Origin: Neisseriaceae bacterium JH1-16
GTDB taxonomy: Bacteria > Pseudomonadota > Gammaproteobacteria > Burkholderiales > Chromobacteriaceae
NCBI GenBank assembly: GCA_025989215.1
Contig: JAPDNP010000003.1
Coordinates: 1 to 64,000, forward strand
Reading direction: 5' to 3'
DNA length: 64,000 bases
Position 1 is the stretch's first letter, and the number at the start of each line of letters is the position of its first letter. The notes under the pieces were generated by a model, which saw only the letters and a list, made by a program, of their open reading frames with translations, did not search any database and was not told the origin of the DNA. Of the stretch, positions 54,573 through 63,052 are shown in pieces. The position numbers and the translations under genes were made by a program.

Positions 54573-55184
54573 TTAATGGCTGGAAGATGGAATAGTGTCC
54601 GGCGACGAGATGGTCGGCGGGACGGAGAAGGCCGGGTTGGCCGAAGGCGCTTGGGCGGCCTCCTGTGGCGGCATGCCGTTGGCCGGATTGCCCCCGGGTG
54701 CTGCAAAGCCACCAAGAGCGGCGGGGGGTGCGGGCGGCGCCGCCGCATCGCGGCTGAGCAATGGCACTTCGACCTTATCGCTGCTACCGGCACGATTCAG
54801 CACCACGCTGGTCGGCGTCACCGCGACCAGCGTCCAGCCACCGGGCGTGCTCTTGCCCACCAGCAGTGGCAGCTTCTGGCCGTTCTCCACGACGATGGCG
54901 AAAGCCTGACTGGCCGGGCCGGACAACACCCCGATCACCGTCAGCGGCGGTGCGGCCACCGGAGCGGCAATGCTGGCATCACCGAACCAATGCGCCTGAG
55001 CCGTGATGCCCACCGCGCTTTGCGGATCGGCCGGCGCCAGCTGCGGCAGCGGCGGCGTGGTGCCACCGACCAGGCGCACCACGGTCTGGCCGAGCCAGAA
55101 TGCGCCACCGAACAGCAGTGCACCGGTCAACAGCGCATCGACCGGCAGGCGGCGCAGGCGCAACGCGGATAGGCGCAACGTCAC
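54573..55184 (-). CDS. gspC: Type II secretion protein C
   Basis: A 203-residue bitopic protein that links the secretin to the inner platform. One N-terminal membrane helix (LLTGALLFGGAFWLGQTVVRLVG) precedes the HR domain (FGDASIAAPVAAPPLTVIGVLSG, then SVVLNRAGSSDKVEVPL) and a proline/serine-rich tail instead of a PDZ domain. First gene of gspCDEFGHIJKLMN, divergent from a lipoprotein gene. Confidence 0.88.
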   Translation of the reverse strand: MTLRLSALRLRRLPVDALLTGALLFGGAFWLGQTVVRLVGGTTPPLPQLAPADPQSAVGITAQAHWFGDASIAAPVAAPPLTVIGVLSGPASQAFAIVVENGQKLPLLVGKSTPGGWTLVAVTPTSVVLNRAGSSDKVEVPLLSRDAAAPPAPPAALGGFAAPGGNPANGMPPQEAAQAPSANPAFSVPPTISSPDTIPSSSH

Positions 55185-55355
55185 CGCACGGCGCTCTTAT
55201 CGATCACGAACGGTACAAGCGCGCCGGCCTGCATCGGCGACAAGGGGTGAAGACTAGCGAACGGCAACATCGGCGACCTACCTTGGTATTGAACGACTCA
55301 AATCGTCAGACTCTAGTTTGAAGGCATTACAATAGCATGAACCCAACATTTCATA

Positions 55356-55385
55356 TTGACAATTTAAAGTTAAGACAGTTATCAC
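55356..55385 (+). promoter_or_regulatory. Promoter of the lipoprotein gene, in an A/T-rich divergent spacer
   Basis: A consensus -35 TTGACA (55356-55361), an 18-bp spacer and -10 TATCAC (55380-55385), leaving a leader of about 108 nt. The 55185-55499 gap is A/T-rich in its second half and must also hold the gsp promoter on the other strand, which I could not place. Confidence 0.5.
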
Positions 55386-55499
55386 AAATCCCTTCTATTG
55401 ATGACAAAAGCAACTATGCTGGAAAAAAACAACTACATCGTCTAGTTGCCTTCCCCTCGGGGATGGGCGCTCATGAACCGATGACGCGGAGGTCCCAGC

Positions 55500-57356
55500 A
55501 TGAAGACACCATCGCAACTCAGCGTATTCGCACTCACCCTCGGCGGCGCCCTACTCCTCTCCGCCTGTGGCGGGGGTGGGGGTGGTAGCGGCGGATACAG
55601 CAGCAGCATTCCCGGCAAGCCAGCCAACGGCGGCAGCACGGGCAGTACCGGCAGCAACGGCGGCAGCGCCGGCAATACCGGCAGCAACAGCGGCAGCTCG
55701 GGCCAACCCGGCGGCAGCGGTAACGGCGGGGTCGACATCCCCTCACTGCCGAGCAGCATGACCATCTCCGGCCGAGCGATCGACGGTTATCTGCAGGGCG
55801 CCAAGGTCTGCGTCGACCTGAACGATAACGGCGAGTGCGATCCCGGCGACCCCAGCACCACGACCAGCGCAAACGGCTCCTACAGTCTGACCGTCGACCC
55901 GCAGCAAGCCTGGGGCAAAAAGATGCTGGCCGAAATCGGCCCGAACACCGTCGACATCAGCAGCGGCGGACACTTCCCCACCTCGTTCATCCTGGCCACC
56001 GTGATCGAGGACCCAACCACACCGATCCATATCACACCGATCACCACTCTGGTCACCGCCAAGCGCATCGAGGGCTGGAGCAAGACGGCGGCAGAAATGG
56101 CCGTGCAGCAGGTCGCGCGCGCCAGCGGTGCGAACCCGGGCAATCTGTACGACGACTACCTGGCCAACGGCGACACCGCCACTGCCAACCTCGCCAGCGC
56201 CATCGTCTCCAAGCTGACCAACGCGACCCTGGCCGGCGCCTCGACGATCGACCTCGCCAGCCAACGCGCGATCGCCAGCGCCATCGTCGACAGCGGCACG
56301 CTCAGCAGCGTCAACGCCAGCAGTGTCGCCATCGCCAAGTCGCGCCCGGTGTTCACCATCAATCTGAGCGCCAGCAACACGCTCGGCAGCCCGCTCTACA
56401 GCTACTTCGGTCTCACCGGCAGCCAGGCCCCGGTGCGCACGCTCGCCCAACTGGCCGCCAACCAGTACAGCGTCAACCGGCAGACCTACGTCTCTGGCAA
56501 CTGGGGCAGCACTGCTCCGGGCGATTACGACAACACCCAGGGCGGCTACACGCTGCAGAACAACGGCAGCTGGAGCAGCTTCATCGCGGCGGCCAACCTC
56601 GTCCAGCCATATGGCGTACACAGCGTGATCAACAACCGCGTCCTCGTCACCGACCCGAACAGCGGCATCAAGCTGACCTTCGAGCTGGGCGTCAGCAACG
56701 CGCTGGCCACCCCGGTGGGCTATCAAGGCATCGGCGGCTATCTGCTGCGCAACAAGTTCGCCGGCGTCGGTGCCGTGACGGCGGTTACCGACGCGATCGG
56801 CAGCGGCGGGCCGCTCTATGTCACCAACCCGCTAGCCGCCAGCGACCGGCTAGTGCTGCCGTCGCCGAGCAACTGCCCCGGCAACGGCACCATCCCGGTC
56901 GCCACGATCACCGAAGACGGCGTGACCCACTGCAACAACCTGGCCAGCATGCCGCCGCCAGCGGCCGCGTACACCAGCGTCAGCCAGATTTTGGGCCAGC
57001 CGTTCAGCGTGGGCGATCAGGGCACCAATCTGGTCCTCAATCGCAACGGCAAAGGTACGCTGAGCGGCGGGCCGAGCCACGCCTACTCGATACCGGTCAG
57101 CTGGAGCACCTACCCACGCAACAGCAATGTGCTGGTGGTCAGCATCCCGCTGACCGACCAGTCTGCCATCGGCGACCTCTACGACGCCGACCTGCTGCGT
57201 CAAGGCGGCAAGGTGATCGTCGCCCTGCACAACGGGCACCTGAAGCGCGGCCAGCTGCAACCGGCCGCCACCATCGGCCAGGAATATGCGCTGGCGGACG
57301 GCAGCCGGTTCGATCTGCTGTTTGCCGCCATACAGTCAGTTGCCGACACGCTCTGA
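55500..57356 (+). CDS. Predicted surface lipoprotein of unknown function
   Basis: A 618-residue protein. The N-terminal signal peptide ends in lipobox LLSAC, followed by a ~60-residue Gly/Ser/Asn linker with GSTGSTGSNGGS-type repeats. Next is a small beta domain (ISGRAIDGYLQGAKVCVDLN, DNGECDPGDPSTTTSANGSY) like the SdrD-B/CnaB folds of secreted proteins, then a large Ser/Thr/Asn-rich domain I do not recognise. GGAGG lies 7 nt before the ATG. It is divergent from the type II secretion operon, so it may be a T2SS substrate or surface partner (inference). No 10-mer repeat copy lies in it. Confidence 0.75.
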   Translation: MKTPSQLSVFALTLGGALLLSACGGGGGGSGGYSSSIPGKPANGGSTGSTGSNGGSAGNTGSNSGSSGQPGGSGNGGVDIPSLPSSMTISGRAIDGYLQGAKVCVDLNDNGECDPGDPSTTTSANGSYSLTVDPQQAWGKKMLAEIGPNTVDISSGGHFPTSFILATVIEDPTTPIHITPITTLVTAKRIEGWSKTAAEMAVQQVARASGANPGNLYDDYLANGDTATANLASAIVSKLTNATLAGASTIDLASQRAIASAIVDSGTLSSVNASSVAIAKSRPVFTINLSASNTLGSPLYSYFGLTGSQAPVRTLAQLAANQYSVNRQTYVSGNWGSTAPGDYDNTQGGYTLQNNGSWSSFIAAANLVQPYGVHSVINNRVLVTDPNSGIKLTFELGVSNALATPVGYQGIGGYLLRNKFAGVGAVTAVTDAIGSGGPLYVTNPLAASDRLVLPSPSNCPGNGTIPVATITEDGVTHCNNLASMPPPAAAYTSVSQILGQPFSVGDQGTNLVLNRNGKGTLSGGPSHAYSIPVSWSTYPRNSNVLVVSIPLTDQSAIGDLYDADLLRQGGKVIVALHNGHLKRGQLQPAATIGQEYALADGSRFDLLFAAIQSVADTL

Positions 57357-57376
57357 CGGGAACACGGTCGGTCGCA

Positions 57377-57396
57377 CGCCACCCGAGCGGGTGGCG
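57377..57396 (+). terminator. Lipoprotein gene terminator
   Basis: CGCCACCC and GGGTGGCG form an 8-bp stem with a 4-nt loop, followed by TTTTT. Confidence 0.9.
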
Positions 57397-57425
57397 TTTT
57401 TCATGCCTGTAGCGAGTGCGCAAAA

Positions 57426-57455
57426 ACGGCCGGAGCCCAACGGGAGACCGGCCGT
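57426..57455 (-). terminator. Acyl-CoA dehydrogenase terminator
   Basis: ACGGCCGG and CCGGCCGT form an 8-bp stem with a 14-nt loop, followed on the minus strand by a T run (A run 57422-57426). It lies 18 nt after the stop. Confidence 0.8.
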
Positions 57456-57473
57456 GCGCGCTGCCTGATCGGC

Positions 57474-59255
57474 TCAGAACAGCGCATCGTCCAGCGCCAG
57501 CACGCTGTCGCCACCGGTCACGATCGCGGCGGCCAGGCCCGCCACCTGCGGCAACAGATGCTCGCCGTAGAAACGTGCGGTCAGCTGCTTGGCGGCCAGG
57601 AACTCGGCATCGGCCCCCTCTTCGCCCGACTGCGCCTTGGCAATCAGCGCAGCGCGACCCAGCTGCCAGCCGCCCAGCACGATGCCCATCAGTTTCAGGA
57701 ACGGCACCGAGCCGGCGCCGGCCAGTTGCGGCTTATCGCCGAAGGTCTCGACGATGAATGCCACGCAGCGCTCGGCCTCGGCCGCAGCGGTGGCCAGGTT
57801 GGCCGAAAGGCTGGCGAAGCCGGCCGCCTTCAGCTGCTCGGCGGTGGCCGCCACTTCGTTCAGCAACCAGCGCGCGGTGGCGCCGCTCTCGCTCGCGGTC
57901 TTGCGGCCGACCAGGTCGAGCGCCTGGATGCCGGTGGTGCCCTCGTAGATCGCGGTGATGCGCGCGTCGCGGTAGTACTGCGCCACGCCGGTCTCCTCGA
58001 TGTAGCCCATGCCGCCGTGCACCTGTACCGCCAGGCTGGTGATCTCGTTGGCCTGCTCGGTGTTCCAGCCCTTCACGATCGGGATCAGGAAGTTGACCAG
58101 CGCCTGGTTGCGCGCCTGCTCGTCCGGCACCGGGTGGCGCGCGGCGCGGTCGAGCGCGGCGGCGGCGTAGAACGCCAGCGCGCGCTGCGCCTCGATCTGC
58201 GCGCGCATCGTCATCAGCATGCGGCGCACGTCCGGGTGCTTGATGATCGCGACGCCGGCCGGATCGGGCGAACCGATCGCGCGGCTCTGCACCCGGTCGC
58301 GGGCGTAGTTCACCGCCGCCTGGTAGGCGCGCTCGGACAAGGCCATGCCCTCGATGCCGACGCCGAGGCGGGCGTGGTTCATCATCGTGAACATGTAGGA
58401 CAGGCCCTTGTTGGCCTCGCCGACCAGATAGCCGACCGCACCGCCGTTGTCGCCGAAGCTCATCACCGCGGTCGGGCTGCCGTGGATGCCCAGCTTGTGC
58501 TCCAGCGACACGCAGCGCACGTCGTTGCGCGCGCCGATGCTGCCGTCGGCATTGACCAAGAACTTCGGCACCACGAACAACGAGATGCCCTTCACCCCGG
58601 CCGGCGCATCCGGCAGGCGGGCCAGCACCAGGTGGACGATGTTGTCCGCCATGTCATGCTCGCCCCAGGTGATGAAGATCTTCTGGCCGCTGATCAGATA
58701 GGTTCCGTCGCCGTGCGGCTGGGCACGGGTGCGCACCTGGGCGAGATCCGAGCCGGCCTGCGGCTCGGTCAGATTCATCGTGCCGGTCCACTCGCCGGTG
58801 GACATCTTCGGCAGGTAGACGGTTTTCAGTTCGTCGGACGCATGGTGGTTCAGCGCCTCGATCGCGCCGAGCGTCAGCATCGGCGCCAGCGAGAACGCCA
58901 GGTTGGCCGAACACCACATCTCCTCGGCCGCCAGCGCCACCAGCGCCGGCAGGCCCTGGCCGCCGAACTCGGCCGGTGCGCGCAGGCCGACCCAGCCGGC
59001 CTCGACGTACTGCTGCCAGGCGTCCTTGAAGCCCGGCGCGCTGGTCACGGCGTCGCCGTTCAGCCGCGCGCCCTGGTCGCCCTGCTTATTGATCGGAGCC
59101 AGCACGTTCTCGGCGAACTTGGCGCCCTCCTCGAGGATGGCATCGACCAGCTCGACGCTGGCATCTTCGTAACCGGGCAGGCTGCACACCGCCGGCAGCT
59201 CGGCCAGCTCGTTCAGCGCAAAGCGGATGTCTTTCAGGGGGGCGTGATAGATCAT
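57474..59255 (-). CDS. Acyl-CoA dehydrogenase (long form with C-terminal domain)
   Basis: A 593-residue FAD enzyme of the longer acyl-CoA dehydrogenase group. It has the flavin and substrate motifs MNLTEPQAGSDLAQVRTRA and KIFITWGEHD, and the catalytic-region pattern VHGGMGYIEETGVAQYYRDARI with YEGTTGIQALDLVGRK. It oxidises an acyl-CoA in fatty acid or related catabolism; chain length is not predictable. Electrons would pass to the ETF encoded just upstream by etfA and etfB, though a terminator separates them. Two 10-mer copies encode Ser-Ala-Asn. Confidence 0.93.
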   Translation of the reverse strand: MIYHAPLKDIRFALNELAELPAVCSLPGYEDASVELVDAILEEGAKFAENVLAPINKQGDQGARLNGDAVTSAPGFKDAWQQYVEAGWVGLRAPAEFGGQGLPALVALAAEEMWCSANLAFSLAPMLTLGAIEALNHHASDELKTVYLPKMSTGEWTGTMNLTEPQAGSDLAQVRTRAQPHGDGTYLISGQKIFITWGEHDMADNIVHLVLARLPDAPAGVKGISLFVVPKFLVNADGSIGARNDVRCVSLEHKLGIHGSPTAVMSFGDNGGAVGYLVGEANKGLSYMFTMMNHARLGVGIEGMALSERAYQAAVNYARDRVQSRAIGSPDPAGVAIIKHPDVRRMLMTMRAQIEAQRALAFYAAAALDRAARHPVPDEQARNQALVNFLIPIVKGWNTEQANEITSLAVQVHGGMGYIEETGVAQYYRDARITAIYEGTTGIQALDLVGRKTASESGATARWLLNEVAATAEQLKAAGFASLSANLATAAAEAERCVAFIVETFGDKPQLAGAGSVPFLKLMGIVLGGWQLGRAALIAKAQSGEEGADAEFLAAKQLTARFYGEHLLPQVAGLAAAIVTGGDSVLALDDALF

Positions 59256-59299
59256 GTCAGCTCCTCGGTTTTCTCGTGAGTTTTCTCGTGATGTAAAAA

Positions 59300-59322
59300 A
59301 AGGCCGGTCTAGCGCCGGCCTT
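59300..59322 (-). terminator. etfBA terminator
   Basis: AAGGCCGG and CCGGCCTT form an 8-bp stem with a 7-nt loop, followed by a T run on the minus strand (A run 59295-59301). It lies 30 nt after the etfA stop. Confidence 0.88.
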
Positions 59323-59351
59323 GTTGTGCTCTTGTTGCTGCGCTGCCGTCC

Positions 59352-60287
59352 TTACTTGGACAGCTCGGCGATCAGCTCCGGCACCACGGTGAACAGGTCA
59401 CCGACGATGCCGTAGTCTGCCACCTGGAAGATCGGCGCTTCTTCGTCCTTGTTGATCGCGACGATCACCTTGGAGTCTTTCATGCCGGCCAGGTGCTGGA
59501 TCGCGCCGGAGATACCGACGGCGACATACAGTTCCGGTGCCACCACCTTGCCGGTTTGGCCGACCTGGTAGTCGTTCGGCGCGTAGCCGGCATCGACCGC
59601 GGCGCGCGACGCACCGACGGCGGCGCCGAGCTTGTCGGCCAGCGGCTCGATCACCGCCTTGAACTGCTCTTCCGAACCCAGCGCGCGGCCACCCGACACC
59701 ACCACCTTGGCCGAAGCCAGTTCCGGGCGGTCGGACACGGTCAGTTCCTGACCGACGAACTGCGACAGGGTGCTGTCGGCAGCGGCGGCAGCGCTCTCGA
59801 CGTTGGCCGAACCGGTCTCGGCGGCCGGCTCGAACGCGGTGGTGCGCACGGTCACCACCTTAATCGGATCACTCGACTGCACGGTCGCCAGCACGTTGCC
59901 GGCGTAGATCGGGCGCACGAAGGTGTCGGCCGACTCGACGGCAACGATGTCCGACAGCGGCGCCACATCCAGCAGTGCGGCGATGCGCGGCAGCAGGTTC
60001 TTGCCGAACGAGGTCGCCGGGGCAAACACATGACCGTAGTTCTTGGCCAGATCCACCACCAGCGCGGACAGGCTCTCGGCCAGGCCGTGGGCGTACTGCG
60101 CGGCGTCGACATGCAGCACCTTGGCCACACCGGCCAGCTTCGCGGCGGCGGCGGCGGCGGCGGCGGCGTTGTGACCGGCCACCAGCACGTGGATATCACC
60201 ACCGACCTTGGCGGCGGCGGTCACGGTGTTCAGGGTGCCTGCTTTCAGGCTCTGGTTGTCGTGTTCAGCGATAACGAGAATAGCCAT
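59352..60287 (-). CDS. etfA: Electron transfer flavoprotein, alpha subunit
   Basis: A 311-residue FAD-binding subunit. The C-terminal FAD domain has [58 protein letters not shown] and [16 protein letters not shown]. An alanine-rich run near residue 45 ([12 protein letters not shown]) is encoded by a GCC/GCG repeat. It accepts electrons from acyl-CoA dehydrogenases. It is 3 bp after etfB. Two 9/10-mer repeat copies are inside. Confidence 0.97.
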   Translation of the reverse strand: MAILVIAEHDNQSLKAGTLNTVTAAAKVGGDIHVLVAGHNAAAAAAAAAKLAGVAKVLHVDAAQYAHGLAESLSALVVDLAKNYGHVFAPATSFGKNLLPRIAALLDVAPLSDIVAVESADTFVRPIYAGNVLATVQSSDPIKVVTVRTTAFEPAAETGSANVESAAAAADSTLSQFVGQELTVSDRPELASAKVVVSGGRALGSEEQFKAVIEPLADKLGAAVGASRAAVDAGYAPNDYQVGQTGKVVAPELYVAVGISGAIQHLAGMKDSKVIVAINKDEEAPIFQVADYGIVGDLFTVVPELIAELSK

Positions 60288-60290
60288 GAT

Positions 60291-61040
60291 TTACAGCACC
60301 TTTGCGTCGTTCTTGAGTTTGGCGACCAACTCGGCGGCATTCGCCACCTTGATGCCGGCGGAGCGTTTGGCCGGTTCGGCCACTTTCAGCGTCTTCAGGC
60401 GCGGCGCGATGTCCACGCCCAGGTCGGCCGGGGACAGCTTGTCGAGCGGCTTCTTCTTGGCGGCCATGATGTTCGGCAGCTTCACATAGCGCGGCTCGTT
60501 CAGGCGCAGGTCGGCGGTGATCACCACCGGCAGCGCCAGCTTGACGGTTTCCAGGCCGCCGTCCACTTCGCGGGTGACGGTAGCGGTTTCGGCGTTCAGC
60601 TCCACCTTGGAGGCGAAGGTGCCCTGGCCCCAGCCCAGCAGCGCGGCCAGCATCTGGCCGGTCTGGTTGGCGTCGTCGTCGATCGCCTGCTTGCCGAGAA
60701 TCGCGATGCTCGGCTGTTCCTTGTCGGCCACGGCCTTGAGCAGCTTGGCCACAGCCAGCGGCTGCAGCTCGGCATCGGTCTCGACGTGCACGGCGCGGTC
60801 GGCGCCCATCGCCAGCGCGGTGCGCAGCGTTTCTTCACACTGCTTCACGCCCAGCGACACCACCACGATCTCGCTGACCTTGCCGGCTTCCTTGAGGCGC
60901 ACCGCCTCTTCCACCGCGATCTCGTCAAACGGGTTCATCGACATTTTGACGTTGGCGATGTCCACATCGGAACCATCGGCCTTGACCCTGACTTTCACGT
61001 TGTAATCAACAACGCGCTTCACAGCGACTAAAGCTTTCAT
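60291..61040 (-). CDS. etfB: Electron transfer flavoprotein, beta subunit
   Basis: A 249-residue AMP-binding subunit. The N-terminal [20 protein letters not shown], the [17 protein letters not shown] block and the signature [20 protein letters not shown] are intact. It forms the ETF heterodimer with EtfA. First gene of etfBA. Confidence 0.97.
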   Translation of the reverse strand: MKALVAVKRVVDYNVKVRVKADGSDVDIANVKMSMNPFDEIAVEEAVRLKEAGKVSEIVVVSLGVKQCEETLRTALAMGADRAVHVETDAELQPLAVAKLLKAVADKEQPSIAILGKQAIDDDANQTGQMLAALLGWGQGTFASKVELNAETATVTREVDGGLETVKLALPVVITADLRLNEPRYVKLPNIMAAKKKPLDKLSPADLGVDIAPRLKTLKVAEPAKRSAGIKVANAAELVAKLKNDAKVL

Positions 61041-61435
61041 GGGAAATTGCTAACCTCTCACGTAGGGATGATCGGAGTGTTGGTGTGGCGCCATTTAGCC
61101 GGCATCCGGGCCATTGTCGGCCAGCAAGCGGATTCAAACAAGCGTTTAACCAACAAATTCCGGGGCCGGCGTCGTCAAAACGCAACGCGCGATGCACGCG
61201 ACGCCTGCCCGGCAAATTCGGGTTCGCCCAAGTCTACCTGTCGGACAGTCTTTTTGCACGGTGCGCGCCAAGGGCCGCGCTACCCGGCCAATGGCGTGAA
61301 CGCCTGCCACGACAGGCGGTCGGACCGGTTGTACCGTAAGCGAACCCGCTCGAATTGCCGCTTTGGCATGCAACGACAATTGCTGCCACAATGGCCGTGC
61401 AATCCCATTCGAATAAAGATAAGGGCTAACACAAG
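61041..61435. other. Divergent intergenic region between etfB and the MaoC gene
   Basis: About 395 bp with no supported gene. It must hold the two divergent promoters. I see no strong hairpin, operator or repeat. Confidence 0.5.
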
Positions 61436-61861
61436 ATGGCGACCGTATTCTTCGAAGACATCCAGATCGGCCAGTCGGCCAGCTATGCCAAGACCATCAC
61501 CGAGGCGGACATCCTCTTGTTCGCCGGCGTGTCGGGCGACGACAACCCGGTGCACATCAACCAGGAGTACGCCGAGACCACCCGCTTCGGCGGACGCATC
61601 GCCCACGGCATGCTCACCGCCAGCCTGATCTCGACCGTGGTCGGCACCAAGCTGCCCGGCGAGGGCGCGATCTACGTGTCGCAATCGACCCAGTTCAAGG
61701 CGCCGGTGCGCATCGGCGACACCGTCACCGCCATCGCCACCGTCAGCGCGCTCGACCCCGCCAAGAGGCGCGTCAGCTTCAGCACCGAGTGCCGGGTGAA
61801 GGGCCAGCTGGTCCTCGAGGGCGAATCGGTGCTGGTCGCACCGTCGCGGGTGCCGCAATGA
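61436..61861 (+). CDS. MaoC-like (R)-specific enoyl-CoA hydratase
   Basis: A 141-residue hot-dog-fold hydratase with the R-hydratase motif: catalytic Asp and His in GDDNPVHINQEYAE, followed by RFGGRIAHGMLTASLIS. It hydrates trans-2-enoyl-CoA to (R)-3-hydroxyacyl-CoA. PhaJ-type members feed polyhydroxyalkanoate synthesis, which suits the nearby acyl-CoA dehydrogenase and ETF genes, but no phaC is in view. The stop overlaps the next start (ATGA). Confidence 0.92.
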   Translation: MATVFFEDIQIGQSASYAKTITEADILLFAGVSGDDNPVHINQEYAETTRFGGRIAHGMLTASLISTVVGTKLPGEGAIYVSQSTQFKAPVRIGDTVTAIATVSALDPAKRRVSFSTECRVKGQLVLEGESVLVAPSRVPQ

Positions 61862-62316
61862 ACAGCGTGCGGCTCTACGCCGCTACCGACGACCAGGGCC
61901 AGATCGTCGACCCGACCCAACTGGCCAAGGCGCTGGCGGTACACCGCCAGTTGCGCCCGCGCCTGCCGACCGACGAGGCCGCTTATATCGCGACCCTGCA
62001 ACGGGTCTGCGCCGACGGCGGACGGATCGAGTTGGCGCTGCAGGGCGACCAGGTGGTCGGCCTGGCGCTGTACCGGGTCTACGAGAACACCTATCAGGGT
62101 CGGCGCCTCTATGTCGACGATCTGGTCACCGATGAGGCCCACCGCTCGCAGGGCGTCGGCTCGCTGCTGTTGGCGCGCTGCGAGGCGCTGGCTTACGCCG
62201 CCGGCTGCCGCTATCTCACGCTCGACTCCGGCACGCAGCGCACCGACGCCCACCGCTTCTACTTCCGCGAGGGCCTGGTGATCAACGCCTTCAACTTCGA
62301 TCGCGAGCTCGACTGA
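61858..62316 (+). CDS. GNAT-family N-acetyltransferase
   Basis: A 152-residue GNAT protein. The acetyl-CoA loop is in LVTDEAHRSQGVGSLLLARCEALA (Q/RxxGxG/A), followed by YLTLDSGTQRTDAHRFYFREG. The substrate is unknown. It overlaps the MaoC gene by 4 bp and is certainly in its operon. Confidence 0.88.
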   Translation: MNSVRLYAATDDQGQIVDPTQLAKALAVHRQLRPRLPTDEAAYIATLQRVCADGGRIELALQGDQVVGLALYRVYENTYQGRRLYVDDLVTDEAHRSQGVGSLLLARCEALAYAAGCRYLTLDSGTQRTDAHRFYFREGLVINAFNFDRELD

Positions 62317-62438
62317 ACGGCTGAGTACCCTAAACAACACGAGGCAGCGCCGGGCTTACTCCCTGGCGCCACCGCACTGCTTCGTCGCGTTCCTTGAACC
62401 GCCAGCAGCGGCAAGTCTCACCAGGGTCGCACGCTTGC

Positions 62439-62981
62439 TCAGCGGCCAGCCCCCAACGCCAGTTCACGCCGCATCAGCACCCGGCGCGCCATCGGAAAAC
62501 CGGCGGCGCGTTCGGCCTCGCGACAGACGCGCAAGCGCTCGTCCCACTCGCTTTCGGCCAAGGTAGCAAACCCGCGGCGCGCGTAGGACGGTGCATTCCA
62601 CGCCACATCCGCCAGCGTCGACAGCGTCAGCGCCAGGCATCCGGCCTGCGCCAACTCGGCACACAACGTTTCGAGCAGCGCGCTCGCCAGCCTCTGCCCG
62701 CCGTGGGCGGGCCCCACGTCGATCTCGTCCAGATGCGCCTCCGCCCCATGACGTGACACCAGCGCGAAACCGGCCAGCTCACCGTCCGATGCCACGCCGA
62801 CCCACAACAAGTTCGCAGCACGACCCCGCTCCAGCTCGGCCAGACTCAGGCCATGCGCCGCGAACAAGGGGCCGACCGGGTCGTCGCGGAAGCGCTCGGC
62901 GGCAGCGCGCTCGATCGCCTGCAGTGCGGGCAGCTCATCGGAGCGGGCCTCTCGGATGGTCCAGCGGATCGAAGAGTTCAT
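62439..62981 (-). CDS. GNAT-family N-acetyltransferase
   Basis: A 180-residue GNAT protein (IREARSDELPALQAIERAAA at the N-terminus, then DEIDVGPAHGGQRLASALLE as the acetyl-CoA loop). The substrate is unknown. The ATG at 62981 is used; upstream codons in frame overlap queG's antiphase sequence. It is convergent with the other GNAT gene; the 122-bp gap between them has no clear terminator. Confidence 0.85.
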   Translation of the reverse strand: MNSSIRWTIREARSDELPALQAIERAAAERFRDDPVGPLFAAHGLSLAELERGRAANLLWVGVASDGELAGFALVSRHGAEAHLDEIDVGPAHGGQRLASALLETLCAELAQAGCLALTLSTLADVAWNAPSYARRGFATLAESEWDERLRVCREAERAAGFPMARRVLMRRELALGAGR

Positions 62982-63052
62982 TTTTATATACGGTTGGGAA
63001 TCGATCGATGTTGATCGAAACGGATCGGAGCCGGCTTCGCGAGCCAGACGGT

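Noticed and set aside
55570-55585. Two G5 tracts after the lipobox as a phase-variation switch
   Set aside because: The tracts are only five bases long, below the length usually needed for slipped-strand phase variation, and they encode a plain Gly linker.
60147-60166. GGC repeat in etfA as a microsatellite
   Set aside because: It encodes an alanine run in a helix of EtfA. Triplet repeats keep the frame, and the run is short and plausible in a GC-rich genome.
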